A stretch of DNA of 64,000 bases from Cordylochernes scorpioides (GCA_030710605.1 CP092874.1:45968665-46032664); one strand, 5' to 3'. Shown: positions 11,746-22,589, counted from the stretch's first letter. Translations and numbers: made by a program. Notes: a model not told the origin generated them from the sequence alone.

Positions 11746-12222
11746 TTTATGAAAATAAGTGTATTGTTAAACATTTTCTTGATATAAAATTGCAATGGTA
11801 TGCATTTCATCTAAATGATGATTAAAATTTATGCTTACAAAGTCAATATCTTCAAAATATTTTGATGAGAGCAATGACATCAGCTTATTTATAAAATTAA
11901 ATATTTTCAAATATTTTTCAGAAAATTGAGTTTGTTTACACGATGAATGTTAGTTTGTTTACACGATGAATGTTTTTAAAAGGTAATATTATCCAATCGC
12001 TATGAAACTTTAGGAAGTTATATATTTACTATACTGCTGGGAAGGTTTCTGGTTTGAATTTGATTTGAAATAAATATTCGTTGCAATTTTATTTGCAAAT
12101 TTTCTACTTTCACTCGCAAGCAGCGCCTCTCGCGTTATCTGGTGAAATTACATTTATAAATTGTAAAAATGCTAAAATGTGTTCCAAGTATAATAAATTT
12201 AATTTGGGAATTTAGTAATATA
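11746..12222. other. AT-rich spacer with a 24-bp tandem duplication
   Basis: No gene was seen. At 11929-11973 the segment gtttgtttacacgatgaatg occurs twice, offset by 24 bp. The rest is unstructured AT-rich DNA. Confidence 0.6.
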
Positions 12223-12306
12223 ATATTCCAATGACGTACACCGGATTTCAATGGCTGAATTGCTGCACAGACTATAGAACATTACAAAGAGAAATTCCCT
12301 ACATAA

Positions 12307-12474
12307 CACAGGTCTACAAAAAAAAACTTTTTTTTTGCACAAGAGAACCTGATGGTGTTTCTAGTGTAACTTTTCATGCTGAACTCAAAAATCTAATCAG
12401 AAATTTCCCATCACCCATGGTTTTTGCCTGATGGTCATTTTTTAGTATTGGGATAAATACAGTAATAAATGCAA
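12307..12474 (+). repeat. Left terminal inverted repeat
   Basis: This segment pairs with 14204-14362. The best-conserved block runs from gcacaagagaacctgat to gggataaatacagta. The outer 20 bases differ by an A/T-run expansion. Identity by eye is near 88%. Confidence 0.85.
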
Positions 12475-12476
12475 CT

Positions 12477-13985
12477 TTGGCTCCTCACCATTGTTGTGTA
12501 ATTTGTGTTCGACATCTTACAGGGTGGATTAAAGGTGAACGTCATATGCCTTTTGCGGTTCCAATGATATGGAGGGAACCTAAAGACCATTCTTCAGACT
12601 GTTATTTTTGTTTGACAAAGACTACAGGTATTACATCCAAATCAAGACATACAGTTGAATATCCAGATTTGCCTTCTGCTATGAGACCGGTTCCTGATAG
12701 TGATATTTTACCTGTTCCACAGCCTCCTGAAAATGTAATATTTAGTGACGATGATTCAGATAGACGAGAGCAACAGTGGGATGACACAAATTTTGAAGCA
12801 GGTGCTTTAGCTGAACCTCATTTATTAACCCAAGGAGATTTGAACGACCTCGTACGTGATTTAGATTTATCCAAATAACAGAGTGAACTTTTAGGCTCTA
12901 GGTTAAAAGGCTGGAATCTGCTGCATAAAGGCACAAAAGTATGCTTTTTTCGCAAGCGTCAAGATGAATTTCAAGACTTCTATTCACAAGAGAATGATTT
13001 AGTATATTGCAATGATGTTGTTAGTCTAATGGAAGCGCTTGGTCATGACCATGATACAGAAGAGTGGCGTTTATTCATTGATTCTTCAAAAATTAGTATG
13101 AAAGCTGTTCTCCTTCACAATGGAAATAAGTTCCCATCAGTGCCAATAGCACATGCATCCAACATGGAAGAGACTTACGAAAACATGAAACTGCTTTTCA
13201 AAAAGATAGAATATGAAAGATACGGTTGGAAAATATGCAGCGATTTGAAAGTCGTTGCTCTCTTGCGTGGATTACAGCTTGGATATACAAAATTTTGTTG
13301 TTTTCTGTGTGAGTGGGATAGCAGGGATAGGGAAAGGCATTACATTAAAAAAATCTGGCCAAACCGTAAAATCTTTACTCCAGGATATAAAAATATTGCA
13401 AATCTACCCCTGATCGATTCAGAAAATATTTATTTACCACCATTACATATTAAACTGGGATTAATGAAGAACTTTGTCAAGGCAATGGATCGAAATGCCA
13501 GTGGATTTGCCTACCTAAAACAAAAATTTTCTAGTATAAGTGAAGCGAAGATTAAAGAAGGCATTTTCGTTGGACCTCAGATTCGAGAATTGCAGCAGGA
13601 TGGAAATTTTCAAAATAGTTTGAATGAAGTTGAAGCAGCAGCATGGAATTCCTTTAGAAACGTTTGCAAAAACTTCTTAGGAAGTGTCAAGGTTGAAAAT
13701 TACCGAGACATAGTTAATGATCTGTTGCTTTCCTACAAGGCACTGGGATGTAACATGTCCCTCAAGATCCATTTCCTGCATTCACATCTAGATTTCTTTC
13801 CAGATAATCTTGGCGCAGTTAGCGATGAGCATGGTGAGAGGTTTCATCAAGATATATCAAGCATGGAGAAGCGGTACCAAGGTAAATGGAGTCCCGCTAT
13901 GCTTGCCGAATACTGCTGGACACTCAAGAGGGATCTACCACAAGCAAATTATAGAAGAAAATCCACTGTCACTGCTTTTCAATAA
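12477..13985 (+). pseudogene. Orphan arthropod protein family, copy B (single in-frame stop; possible transposase)
   Basis: One frame of about 500 codons is interrupted only by a TAA at 12876-12878; otherwise it is intact. Blocks in order: CCVICVRHLTGW, then MPFAVPMIWREPKDHSSDCY and CYFC (CxxC pair). Next are GDLNDLVRDLDLSK before the stop, WRLFIDSSKISMKAVLLHNG (about 13060), ICSDLKVVALLRGLQLG (13230), FCCFLCEWDSRDRERHY (about 13300), LHIKLGLMKNFVKAMD (13440) and FVGPQIRELQ. The most conserved stretch is FFPDNLGAVSDEHGERFHQD (about 13795-13855). It has no signal peptide or membrane segment. Relative to copy A it lacks the first roughly 60 residues, and coding abuts the left TIR. Function is unknown. 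The acidic residues in FIDSS, CSDLK and DEHGERFHQD, plus a Cys-rich insert, resemble an RNase H-fold transposase with a zinc insertion, but that is inference. Confidence 0.78.
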
Positions 13986-14203
13986 ATAAATATGTTTCGT
14001 TCATATATGCCTATATATTAACAATATTTCCAAATTTCAAGTAGGTGTATCTCAGAAATATTGCGTAATAGAAAAAACTAATGGTATATTTGGATTCAGG
14101 ACATGTAGATAAGATGCTATTTCTTTGTGGACAAAGAAAAATATTTTTTGATAAACCAGTGTAATGTAATAAGGGTTATGCAAAACTGCTTACGTAACAT
14201 TGT

Positions 14204-14362
14204 TTGCATTTTTTACTGTATTTATCCCAATGCTAAAAAAAAGACCGTCACGCAAAAACCATAGGTGATGGGAAATTTCTGATTAGATTTTTGAGTTCAG
14301 CATGAAAAGTTACACTAGAAACATAATCAGGTTCTCTTGTGCAAAAATATTGTTGACCAGTG
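14204..14362 (-). repeat. Right terminal inverted repeat
   Basis: Reverse complement of the left TIR. It ends gaccagtg against the TAA target base triplet. Confidence 0.85.
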
Positions 14363-14805
14363 TAATCAGGACTGCAATAGACCAGTCTCTGCAAAAGGAT
14401 CACACGGGAATAATTAATTCAAGACTTTACCCCCACTATAAAAACATCTGCTCAACTCCGTTACCGGAACACTATCTGTCCAGCGATTTCCCGCTCCGGG
14501 TCAAACGGTGTATTGCCGGACTGAGAATCTTCTCGATGCTCTTTGCTGATGATCGCCCCAGAATATTTAAAACAGACGGATGGACATGCGAGATTTGCGG
14601 GACAAGAATGGAGCCGGGGCTACATCACCATATACTCTCATGTATGGGGCTGAAAGACGAACGAGAAGTGCTCCTCAGTGAAATAGGCCTTGAGGGACTC
14701 TCTTTGGAGCTCCTGTTGAATGAGGTGGTGAGAAACAGAGCTGGAGCTTTTGTGTTGTTCAAATTCTGGAAGACGGCTGAAGAGAAGAGGAGGCTATATA
14801 CATAA
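14363..14805 (+). pseudogene. LINE ORF2 C-terminal region with zinc-binding tail
   Basis: The frame continues from 12238-12306 across the transposon and runs open to the stop at 14803-14805. It shows AIDQSLQKDHTGI, FPLRVKRCIAGLRI and the Cys/His tail CEICGTRMEPGLHHHILSC (about 14590-14640). This is the C-terminal CCHC-like region seen in jockey/I-group LINE polymerases after the RT. Endonuclease and RT are absent because of 5' truncation, so it is not an active gene. Confidence 0.72.
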
Positions 14806-15323
14806 TCTAATTGATGTAAATAATTATATGCAAATAATCTATGTCAGGATTAAAATGACGAATCCTGTATGGGACTTTGATTCCAGTAAAAGGCTTGTTG
14901 CTGCTGTTGTATATAGTCACAGTGTGTAGAAAATACTATACTATACCTACTACATATAGGTTTATCTCCGTATTCTTAGTTATTTTCTCTTCAATTACTC
15001 TGTAAATTGGCGAATCCTATATAGGACGAGAGGTCCTAAATAAAGGCTTTTTGTTGTTGTTGTTGTATATTCCAATGACGTTGTAAAAAAACTTGGCATT
15101 TCAATATTATATTTATTCAAAGAATTATTTAAAATTTAATAAATATTTTCAAAAAAGTATGTGTTTCAAAATATATTTAAACGCATATAACAATATTTAT
15201 ATACGTTTATAAATCTATATTTAGGTGGATTAGATGTTTTCTATAATCATTTTGACAAATGTTCGTTAGGCAAACTTTTACTCGGGCAAAAAACGGGCGA
15301 AGTCGGGAACATTCGCTAATGTA

Positions 15324-15745
15324 CAGGGTGATCCAAAAGTCCCGCACAACTTTAAAAATTAATAACTCCGCGAATATTTGCGCTAGAGCAATGCGGTAAA
15401 CACCATTGTGTTCAGGATGCAATGGGATTTTTTATGGCAAATAATGAAAAATTCGAAATGGATTTTAGTTACAACTTCATTCGCTAGATGGCGCTCTACC
15501 AGAATCAGAGATTCAGCGGCCAAATTGTTTGATAAATTGAAAAATATAACTGAACGACACGTATATTTCCTTTTTGAATACCAGGAAAGAACCCTAATAA
15601 TATCAAATGATAAATTAATAAAACACCATTTCGCCAAAAGTTAGAAGAATTGGTTGACGATTTTTAAATACAATCTGAGATATGTAAAATAGGTATATGC
15701 AAATTAAAACATGTAGCAAAAAAATTATATTTTAGATGGAGTTTT
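15324..15745 (+). repeat. Left long terminal inverted repeat of the mariner-like element
   Basis: Begins CAGGGTGATCCAAAAGTCCC and includes ctagatggcgctctacc. It is the reverse complement of 27414-27831 with scattered differences. Confidence 0.85.
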
Positions 15746-16431
15746 GTGAAATAAATTGAATGTTTGAAAATAACTACTGATATCAATACACGATTTTTGA
15801 AATGTTAATATAGTACCAAAAATTATGATGGCACTACTAATAGGATTTCGTGCTATAAGGACTGTATAGTTTCTTGACTAATTGTAGACACATGACTATT
15901 TAACTGGATATTTGTCATGATCCAAAAATGAAATATAGAGGGGAGTGACAAAATATATTAGTCGTACTTTATTCCAAATATCCTATGGGTTTGTCAAATG
16001 TTATCATTGTTTATTATACTGTACATAATTTTGAAAATGTATCCCCTCAAAGAAATCATTTTTAAATCGACCTTTTGCGTTGAAAAACGGGGTAGAAAAA
16101 TCATTTTGTATTCTTTTTTGCGCAAAATATCTAAAGTTGGGGGGGAGGGGGATAGAGAGAGATTATTCCTTATGCTATTTCTTCTAATGAGCGAAAAGCG
16201 ATAAACTAAACATAAGGGGTAAAATTGTGTATACCAGTGTTATTCGAGAAGTTATAACACTTTGGCCTGCACGACATAATATAAAATGTGGGCAAATGCC
16301 AAACAAAAAAAATACTGTCCACATAAAAAAAAGAGTCAAGATTTGAGGACAGCATTTATTATTCCCATAACCCAAAACAAAGAGCTGCAAAATATAACAC
16401 ATGAGGTAACTGCCTTCTCTCTTGTATTAGG
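15746..16431. other. Noncoding interior between left TIR and transposase
   Basis: AT-rich with no recognisable domain. A G-rich/purine patch occurs at 16138-16164 (ggggggagggggatagagag). This is taken as the 3' untranslated part of the transposase transcript on the minus strand. Confidence 0.5.
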
Positions 16432-17429
16432 TCACAATCCTTGCTCAATGTGGCGCCCTTCATTCTCAAACACCGCCTGCGGACGATAGATGACAGAATG
16501 GTAACAATTAAATAGTTGAAATTTATAAAACGTGCCATCTGATAGAAGCCTTCAACATGGCCAATGTGGAAGGCCGGCATCGATAAAAACGCGACTTAAT
16601 GTACCCCCATAACCGAAATTGTAAGGCGTCAAGTCTGGTGATGACACCGCGGGAGATATGAAGAGGTCCTCCATCTTGCATGAATGTTATTTCGCTTAGT
16701 GCTTGTCTGTCCTGCAATATGGGAATAACCTTTTCTCTCAAAAGTTGAACATAACGTTTACCAGTTACGAAAACGGTTTTAAAAGTTCTTCCATTGATTT
16801 TTGCAAAGAAAAATTGCCCAATAATAAAAGAAAAAGTGAACCCACACAAAACTGTAACTCTGTGCTGATGAAGTGGTATTTCTGTAAAATTCCTAGGGTT
16901 TTCTGTTGCCAAAATGAGGCAGTTTTGAATGTTAAATTCTCCCTTTAGATAAAAGTGAGCATCATCTGTTCTTAGAACATTTGACAGCCAGTTTTCATCA
17001 ATATTAATTTGCCGGAAAACCCATGCAGCGAATTCTTGACGCTTCTCAAAATCGCTGACTTTCAACTCGTGAAAACATTGAATTTTGTTAGGATATTTTT
17101 ATAGAAAAATTCTAAATGTGTGTTCTCTCCAAACTGTTCCATACGAAATCCCCGTTTGTTGAGAAACTTGTCTAGCACTTACTTCTCTACTTACAAACCG
17201 TAACAGCCACTGACTTGCATGTCGATGGTCTTCCACTCCGAGGTTTTGCTTCCAGAGATCCAGTTTCCTCAAAACTTTTAATCAATCGCTTTAGAGAGTA
17301 GCAACTCATTGGTCCTTTACCGCTTCGAATATCTTTAAAGGAACGAAACGCTCGTAAAGCTTCAGTGGCAGATTCTGAATCACAATTAAAAAAAATCACC
17401 AAGAGTGCTTTATCCTGTAGTGACGGCAT
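16432..17429 (-). pseudogene. Mariner-like transposase remnant with DUF4817-type HTH
   Basis: The ATG at 17429 opens MPSLQDKALLVIFFNCDSES, then ALRAFRSFKDI and LIKSFEETGSLEAKPRSGRP, the N-terminal HTH block (DUF4817-like) common in arachnid and insect transposases. After a degraded stretch (17190-17070) come WLSNVLRTDDAHFYLKGEFN (first catalytic Asp), TENPRNFTEIPLHQHRVTV and FTFSFIIGQFFFA. The second Asp is in EITFMQDGGPLHIS (about 16690). Between it and the third-Asp region (RLDALQFRLWGYIKSRFY, about 16600) roughly 30 residues are missing. The trace ends ENEGRHIEQGL at 16432. Stops and frameshifts make it inactive. Confidence 0.82.
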
Positions 17430-17552
17430 TCCAAGTGGAAGGGGAGAAGCTCGACCACACCTCCCTGCGGTCCCCCCTGGACCCTTGGAATATTTGACTA
17501 AATTCTGGTTCGTTTCCAAGATGACTAACGTTGCAACGGCACCCATTTTCAA

Positions 17553-19604
17553 ATGAAGAGCAAAACTGATATCTCCAGTAATGCTACCGCGTCCGGGGTA
17601 ACCACCGCGTCAGGAGCTGCAGCTCGAGCTCATGATGAGAAATCTACTACGAGGGCACAATTCAATCTACTACAACTCAATATAAATGGTACCCAGAGAA
17701 AAATAAAGAGCTGACTTGTCTTCTCTGTGACAACAATGTACATATTAATTGTCCTCAGGAGACAAAATTGAATCAAAATCTGAGATTTGATATCAAAGAT
17801 TATACAACATTACGAAAGGACAGACCGGGAAAATTCGGAGGAGGACTTGCCGTTTTGATTAAAACTCTAGAAATCAAATTTAAGGAAATCGCCTATAATC
17901 AGAGTAAGCCTAGAGAAGGCACGACAGAAGCTCAGGCAATAGAAATCTATCTTACAGGTAAAACAATTCCAATCATAAATGTTTATCACCACGATAATAC
18001 TAGCATCAATACAGGCCTGAAAGAGACATTAAGTGAAGCGTCTTCGGATATCGCGATCATACTTGGTGATTTTAACGCCGAAAGACCAACTTGGGGATCA
18101 CCTGTCCAGGATAACAAAGGTCAGCAGGTTGAGGACATGCTAACCGACCTCGACCTTACGCCGTTAAATAACGAAAATAATACCTATCTATCCAAGTCCA
18201 CAGGCACAGAATCCGCAATAGAGATCACAGCGATAAATTACAACATCACACCCACAACACAATGGAAAATTCTGAAAAGTGGAATCAGTGACCACAGACC
18301 AATTTTAACAACCCTAAAATTCAAAATTGAGGTTTTCTAATAGAATTGAAGAACACTGGGAAAAAAATTACAGAAAAGCTCGAAGAACTGTGCAACGAAG
18401 AATTAAATCACAAAACGATTGACAAAAAATTGGAAAATTTCTCTTTGAACATATCCAAAGCTGCAAAAGTATCGATACCTAGAGGTAGACGTAAAGACCT
18501 GTGAATACTTTACTGGAAGGACCACAATATCGAGGCAATGATTGCGGAGAGAGTCAATAAAAATGAACTTCTTAAAACAAATAAAACAGAAGAAATCATA
18601 AAGGAACTCATTGAAATTAGTCACAAAATAGAACAAGAAATTTGGATATTCAAACAAGAAAAATGGGCAGAATTCTGCGAAAAAAATGGATCCAAAAAAG
18701 GAAAGCCATCACTGGAATATAATTAGTGTTATAAAACAATCAAAACAATACTAATCCTCCAATACTCAAACCGATATGAACAGCGAGAACGAACAAACAG
18801 ATGGCTCACATAATTGCTGAATATCTTTCAAGCACTTCCAGACTCAGCTATACGAATGAAGGCAGGACTCTAAAAAATAATATAAACAAGTTAGTTAAAC
18901 AAGCAAGACATTACCATCAACAATATATTTACTCGAGAGACTTCACACTGAATGAGCTAAATTCATCAATAGGAAAGTTAAATCCAAGATGTCACCTGGA
19001 GCTGCTCTAATCTTTGGTTAAATGATTAAACACTTTGGAGACGAAGCTAAAAATTAACTCCTACGAATACTGAACATTTCATGGCAAACTGGTAAACTAC
19101 CAAAGAATTGGAAGATATCAATTATAGTGCCAATACTGAAACCAAACAAAGATGCTAAGGAATGCAAGAACTATCGGCCAATTGCTCTTACCAGCATACT
19201 TTGTAAAATAACAGAATTAATTATCCACTCTAGGCTCATAGTCTCTGGCTCACTAACAATAATAAAATGAAATTATACCAAACTGACTAAAGATCAGACA
19301 CTATACAACTGATAAACTGTTCTACTTCTGTCAATCATTAATAGATTTCTAGGAAAAACCGCCAAAGAAGCCAACGGCCGTATTCCTGGATATGACCTCA
19401 GCTTTTGATCGAGTGTAGAAATTATTTGAAAGGCTACACAACATCGGAGTAAGAGGAAAAACCTTAATCTGGATTGCAGACTTCTTAAGGGGAAGAAGGA
19501 TAAAGGTTCGGGTCAATGGAACATTTTCCAAGGACCGAAGAACATAGGCTGGTGTACCTCAGGGATGTGTGCTCAGTCCTCTACTCTTCTCGCTATATAT
19601 TAAC
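17553..19604 (+). pseudogene. LINE ORF2: AP-like endonuclease and first part of RT
   Basis: The endonuclease nicks target DNA and the RT primes from the nick. From 17553 a leader passes into LLQLNINGTQRK (about 17665), INCPQETKLNQN, FGGGLAVLIK, IILGDFNAERPTWGSP (catalytic DFNA, about 18070) and SGISDHRPI (about 18285, the SDH motif). The RT part follows with LPKNWKISIIVPILKPNK (about 19100), NYRPIALTSI and AFLDMTSAFDRV (about 19380). Next is AGVPQGCVLSPLLFSLYIN (about 19550), which ends exactly at the Gypsy junction. Frameshifts and stops occur at about 17710, 18340, 18505, 18725, 19055 and 19415, so it is not translatable. Confidence 0.82.
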
Positions 19605-19743
19605 CGTTGTTTATGTAAATAGATGAATATTATTTGTATTATTTAAAGCCTCATTATGTAAAAATATATGTATATATAAATTGGACATTTGTTGTTGGCC
19701 ATGGTCAAGTTTCAGCTTTTGTACGTCTAATTACGACACAACA
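19605..19743 (+). repeat. 5' LTR of the decayed Gypsy
   Basis: About 139 bp ending attacgacacaaca, followed by the GTGGCGACGAGG-type primer site. It carries a 32-bp deletion relative to the 3' LTR. Confidence 0.78.
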
Positions 19744-19949
19744 AAAGTGGCGACGAGGATGCGCGATCTACAGAGCCAGTAAAAAGCTAAGGAAAACGGC
19801 GTCTATGAAAGTATAACAACTACATCTTTTAAACAAATCTGACTCTCGGAATATGGAGAGGAAAAATAGGAAAAACTATCTGGATCAAGAAAACAAAGGA
19901 GCAGAAAAGATCAGCATGACAAGTTCAAAGTTAATAGTACCTTTTAGAT

Positions 19950-22402
19950 GCTGGTGACTTTAGATGTACAGCTAATAAAGCAATAGAATTAAATAGGTAC
20001 CCCCTTCCATCGATCGATGAGATCTTTTTAAAATTATCTAGAAGCACCGTATTTTCGACTCTAGGCCTATCACAGGCTTACTTACAAGTAATGTTAGCGG
20101 AAGAAGCCAAAGCTGTTGTTGATATAAACACAACAAAGAGGTTGTTTTCTTATAAAAGACTACCATATGACGTAGCGGTAGCACCAAATAAATTTTAGAG
20201 GATTATGGAAGGCCTATTTTCTGATTTGCCAGGTATGGCCTGCTACATAGATGATATTTTGGTTGCAGGAAAAGACTTTGAAGATCATGAACAAAAGTTG
20301 GATCTAGTGTTTAGATGATTGCTAGAAAAAGGTTTAAAGTTAAACAGATATAAATGTAAATTTAAAAAGAAATCGGTGGAATATTTAGGGTTTAAAATGG
20401 ATAAATATGGACTGCATCCCTTAGAAAATAAAATTAAAGCAGTGATAGAGGCGCCTGAACCTAAATTGAGATCTTTCATAGGACTCTTAATTTATTATTA
20501 TAGATTCATAAAGAATATAGCAAACATTTTAGCGCTATTCTATCAATTTTTGAATAAAAATTGTAGATGGAATTGGACGAAAAAATATCGAATGTTATTT
20601 AAAAAATGTAAATCATTATTAATAGACTATGGACTAGGCGTAATTCTGAGTCATAGAAATGATAGAAAGGAAGAATGCCCTATAGAAATGCTTCTAGAAC
20701 ATTAACTGAAGCGGAAAAACGTTTCTCTCAACTAGAAAAGAAAGCGTTGAGCATAACTTTTGGCGTTGAGAAATTCGGACAATACTTACTGGGACGAAAA
20801 TTTGTATTGGTCACAGACAACCGACCCTTAATTCATATATTTTCACCTCATAAACCAATTCCCATATGTGCATCATCCAGAATTAAAAGATGGTCCTTAA
20901 AATTAGCTGCATTTAATTATACTGTGGAATTTCGAAAAACTAGTGATAATTCCAATGTTGACGCATTGTCACGTCTTCCTTTAGAATCGAATGTCAGGGA
21001 GTCTCTTGATGAAGACCAGGTACTTCTTAGGAAGTCGAATGAGGTACCGTTCTCTTTTATGGAGGTGGCTAATGAGACGCCCCAAGATAAAATACTGTCT
21101 ATAGTATTAAGGAATGTTAGAGAAGGCAAATGGAAATTCACAAGGGTACCGAGAGAAACCCCACTAGCTCCTCATTATAAGATCAATGAGTAATTAAGTT
21201 TGGAGTTTGGTTGACTTCAATGGCGTGAAAGAGTGGTAATTCCCCAAAAATTAAGATCTTTAGTTTTAAATGACTTGCATGAAATACACATGGGGATTGT
21301 TAAAATGAAGATGATTGCCAGACGGTATTTTCTGGTGGCCAGGCATAGACAGTAACATCGAGGAGTTAACTAGAGAATGTAGAGTATGCCAAGAATCGGC
21401 AAGCATGCCCCCGGCTACCATCTCGGAATGGACTTGGCCCGAAAAACCGTGGCATCGACTTCATCTTGATCTAGCGGGTCCTTTCATGGGAAGAATGTTT
21501 TTGGTTCTCGTGGACGCATACTCAAAGTGGATAGAAAATTTTATCATCAAAGATATTACCAGAAAAACGATTATAAGTCATCTTAGAGAAATTCTCGCCA
21601 GAATTGGATTGCCCTAATTTTTTGGTACAGATAACGGAAGACAGTTTGTCTCCGGTGAATTCGAGCAATTTACCAAAATGAATGGTATACGGCACACTAA
21701 GACCAGTCCGTATAATTCTAGTAGAAATGGTTTAGCTGAGAGATATGTAAGAGAGTTTAAAAACCTTTTGAGAAACCTTTAGAGACGAATCTACAAAGTT
21801 TCCTATTTGCTCATAGAGCATTCCCCCAAACTGTAATAAAGGATTTCTCCGGCGGAACTGCTAATGAAGAGAAGTTTAAGATCAAGATTCTCGAATTTAA
21901 TACCAAGATGGGAAATCCGCGAGAGGTATTTCATGAGGCCGTAAGAAGGCAGGAGCAGTTTACTACAGGTTGCGAGGTTTATTTCCGCAACTATGCAACT
22001 GGACCTAAACGGTAAAAAGGTACCATTTTGTAATTATTGAGCTACCGTCACTACCTTATAAGTTGCGAGGGCGTCGTGTATAAGAGGCATATCAATCAAT
22101 TGCGACCTGTGAGAAAGAAACAAGTGGAGACAAGAAATTTGATACTTCCTCGAACATCAGGAGAGAAGCCTCTAGGTGGAAGTGAGAAATAAAGTGAAGA
22201 GGAGGTTCCAGAGGTTACATCAGGAAACAAGGAGGAGACTGCTTCTGTGCACGTACCCTCTTGCACTCCTATACCAGGGCCTGTTGCTGTGCACGTGCCC
22301 TCTTGCACTCCTAAACCGGAGGCTGCCGCTGTGCAAGTGCCCGTCCGCAATTCTAGAACTCAGAGAGCCAGGAAACCCCTAGACAGGCTGGAGTATTATT
22401 AA
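19950..22402 (+). pseudogene. Gypsy pol remnant: RT, RNase H, integrase
   Basis: Coding evidence begins inside the RT with NRYPLPSIDEIFLKLS (about 19995) and VFSTLGLSQAYLQVML. The active box is ACYIDDILVAG (about 20240). It continues through EYLGFKMDKYGLHPL, RNase H (RTLTEAEKRFSQLEKKALSI, 20690; VTDNRPLIHIF; NVDALSRLPLES) and the integrase HHCC block with FWWPGIDSNIEELTRECRVC (about 21330). The integrase core has WHRLHLDLAGPF (first Asp), then a stop before GTDNGRQFVSGEF and NGLAERYVREFK. A 14-residue repeat (HVPSCTPIPGPVAV type) occurs near the C-terminus at 22246-22330, and the frame ends RPLDRLEYY. Stops at about 20199, 20317, 21194 and 21617, plus frameshifts, disable it. Confidence 0.82.
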
Positions 22403-22411
22403 GGGGGGAGA

Positions 22412-22584
22412 TGTGTTGTGTATGTAAATAGATGAAGATTATTTGCATTCTTTAAAGTCTCATTATTTAAGAATATATGTGTATATAAATTGGACATTTT
22501 TTGTTGGCCAAACGAAAAGAATAAGAGCTAAATAAAGAATCATGGTTAAGTTTGAGTTGTTGTGCATCTAATTACGACACAACC
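22412..22584 (+). repeat. 3' LTR of the decayed Gypsy
   Basis: Starts TGTGTTGTGTATG after a polypurine tract and ends at attacgacacaacc. It contains a gctaaataaagaatc segment that may hold the polyadenylation signal AATAAA. Confidence 0.78.
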
Positions 22585-22589
22585 TTAAC

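Larger units (their letters stand above)
12307..14362 (+). mobile_element. TIR DNA transposon carrying one orphan gene; 3-bp TSD TAA
   Basis: Imperfect TIRs of about 160 bp (12307-12474 and 14204-14362) begin cacaggtctacaa and, on the other strand, cactggtcaacaa. Both outer flanks are TAA. The host is a LINE reading frame: the flanks joined with a single TAA read continuously (…PYIIRTAIDQS…), so the boundaries and the 3-bp duplication are supported independently of the TIRs. A TWA target duplication is characteristic of PIF/Harbinger, but the single gene inside is not a recognisable Harbinger transposase. The coding part starts at the inner edge of the left TIR. Confidence 0.85.
12238..15066 (+). 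mobile_element. 5'-truncated LINE fragment, interrupted by a DNA transposon
   Basis: The LINE body is 12238-12306 plus 14363-15066, about 770 bp. It starts inside the 3' part of ORF2 and ends in a 3' UTR with two related motifs, gacgaatcctgtatgggac (about 14856) and gcgaatcctatataggacg (about 15010), then a (TTG)n tail at about 15050-15066. It is bracketed by the 15-bp duplication. Removing 12307-14362 together with one TAA rejoins a single open frame, which shows that the transposon came later. Confidence 0.85.
12223..15081 (+). repeat. 15-bp target-site duplication flanking a LINE insertion
   Basis: atattccaatgacgt is found at 12223-12237 and exactly again at 15067-15081. A 15-bp duplication is typical of target-primed reverse transcription. 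It brackets the LINE body, the last bases of which are a (TTG)n tail. Confidence 0.88.
19605..22584 (+). mobile_element. Decayed Gypsy element lacking gag, inserted in the LINE RT
   Basis: The left LTR copy 19605-19743 and right copy 22412-22584 share gtaaatagatgaa..attattt, ttggacattt and attacgacacaac. The right copy has about 32 bases (aaacgaaaagaataagagct and more) missing from the left. The post-LTR sequence AAAGTGGCGACGAGGATGCG looks like a Gypsy primer site, and the 3' LTR is preceded by AAGGGGGGAGA. Flanking TTAAC occurs at 19600-19604 and 22585-22589. Only about 200 bases separate the 5' LTR from the RT, so gag and protease are missing. Confidence 0.82.

Noticed and set aside
15383..15644. 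Frames of 78-84 codons that appear again near 27511-27772
   Set aside because: They are chance frames in the long TIR of the mariner-like element; they recur because the TIR recurs in inverse orientation.
16138..16164. G-rich run as a G-quadruplex or regulatory element
   Set aside because: Only two usable G-tracts close together; not enough for a quadruplex call.
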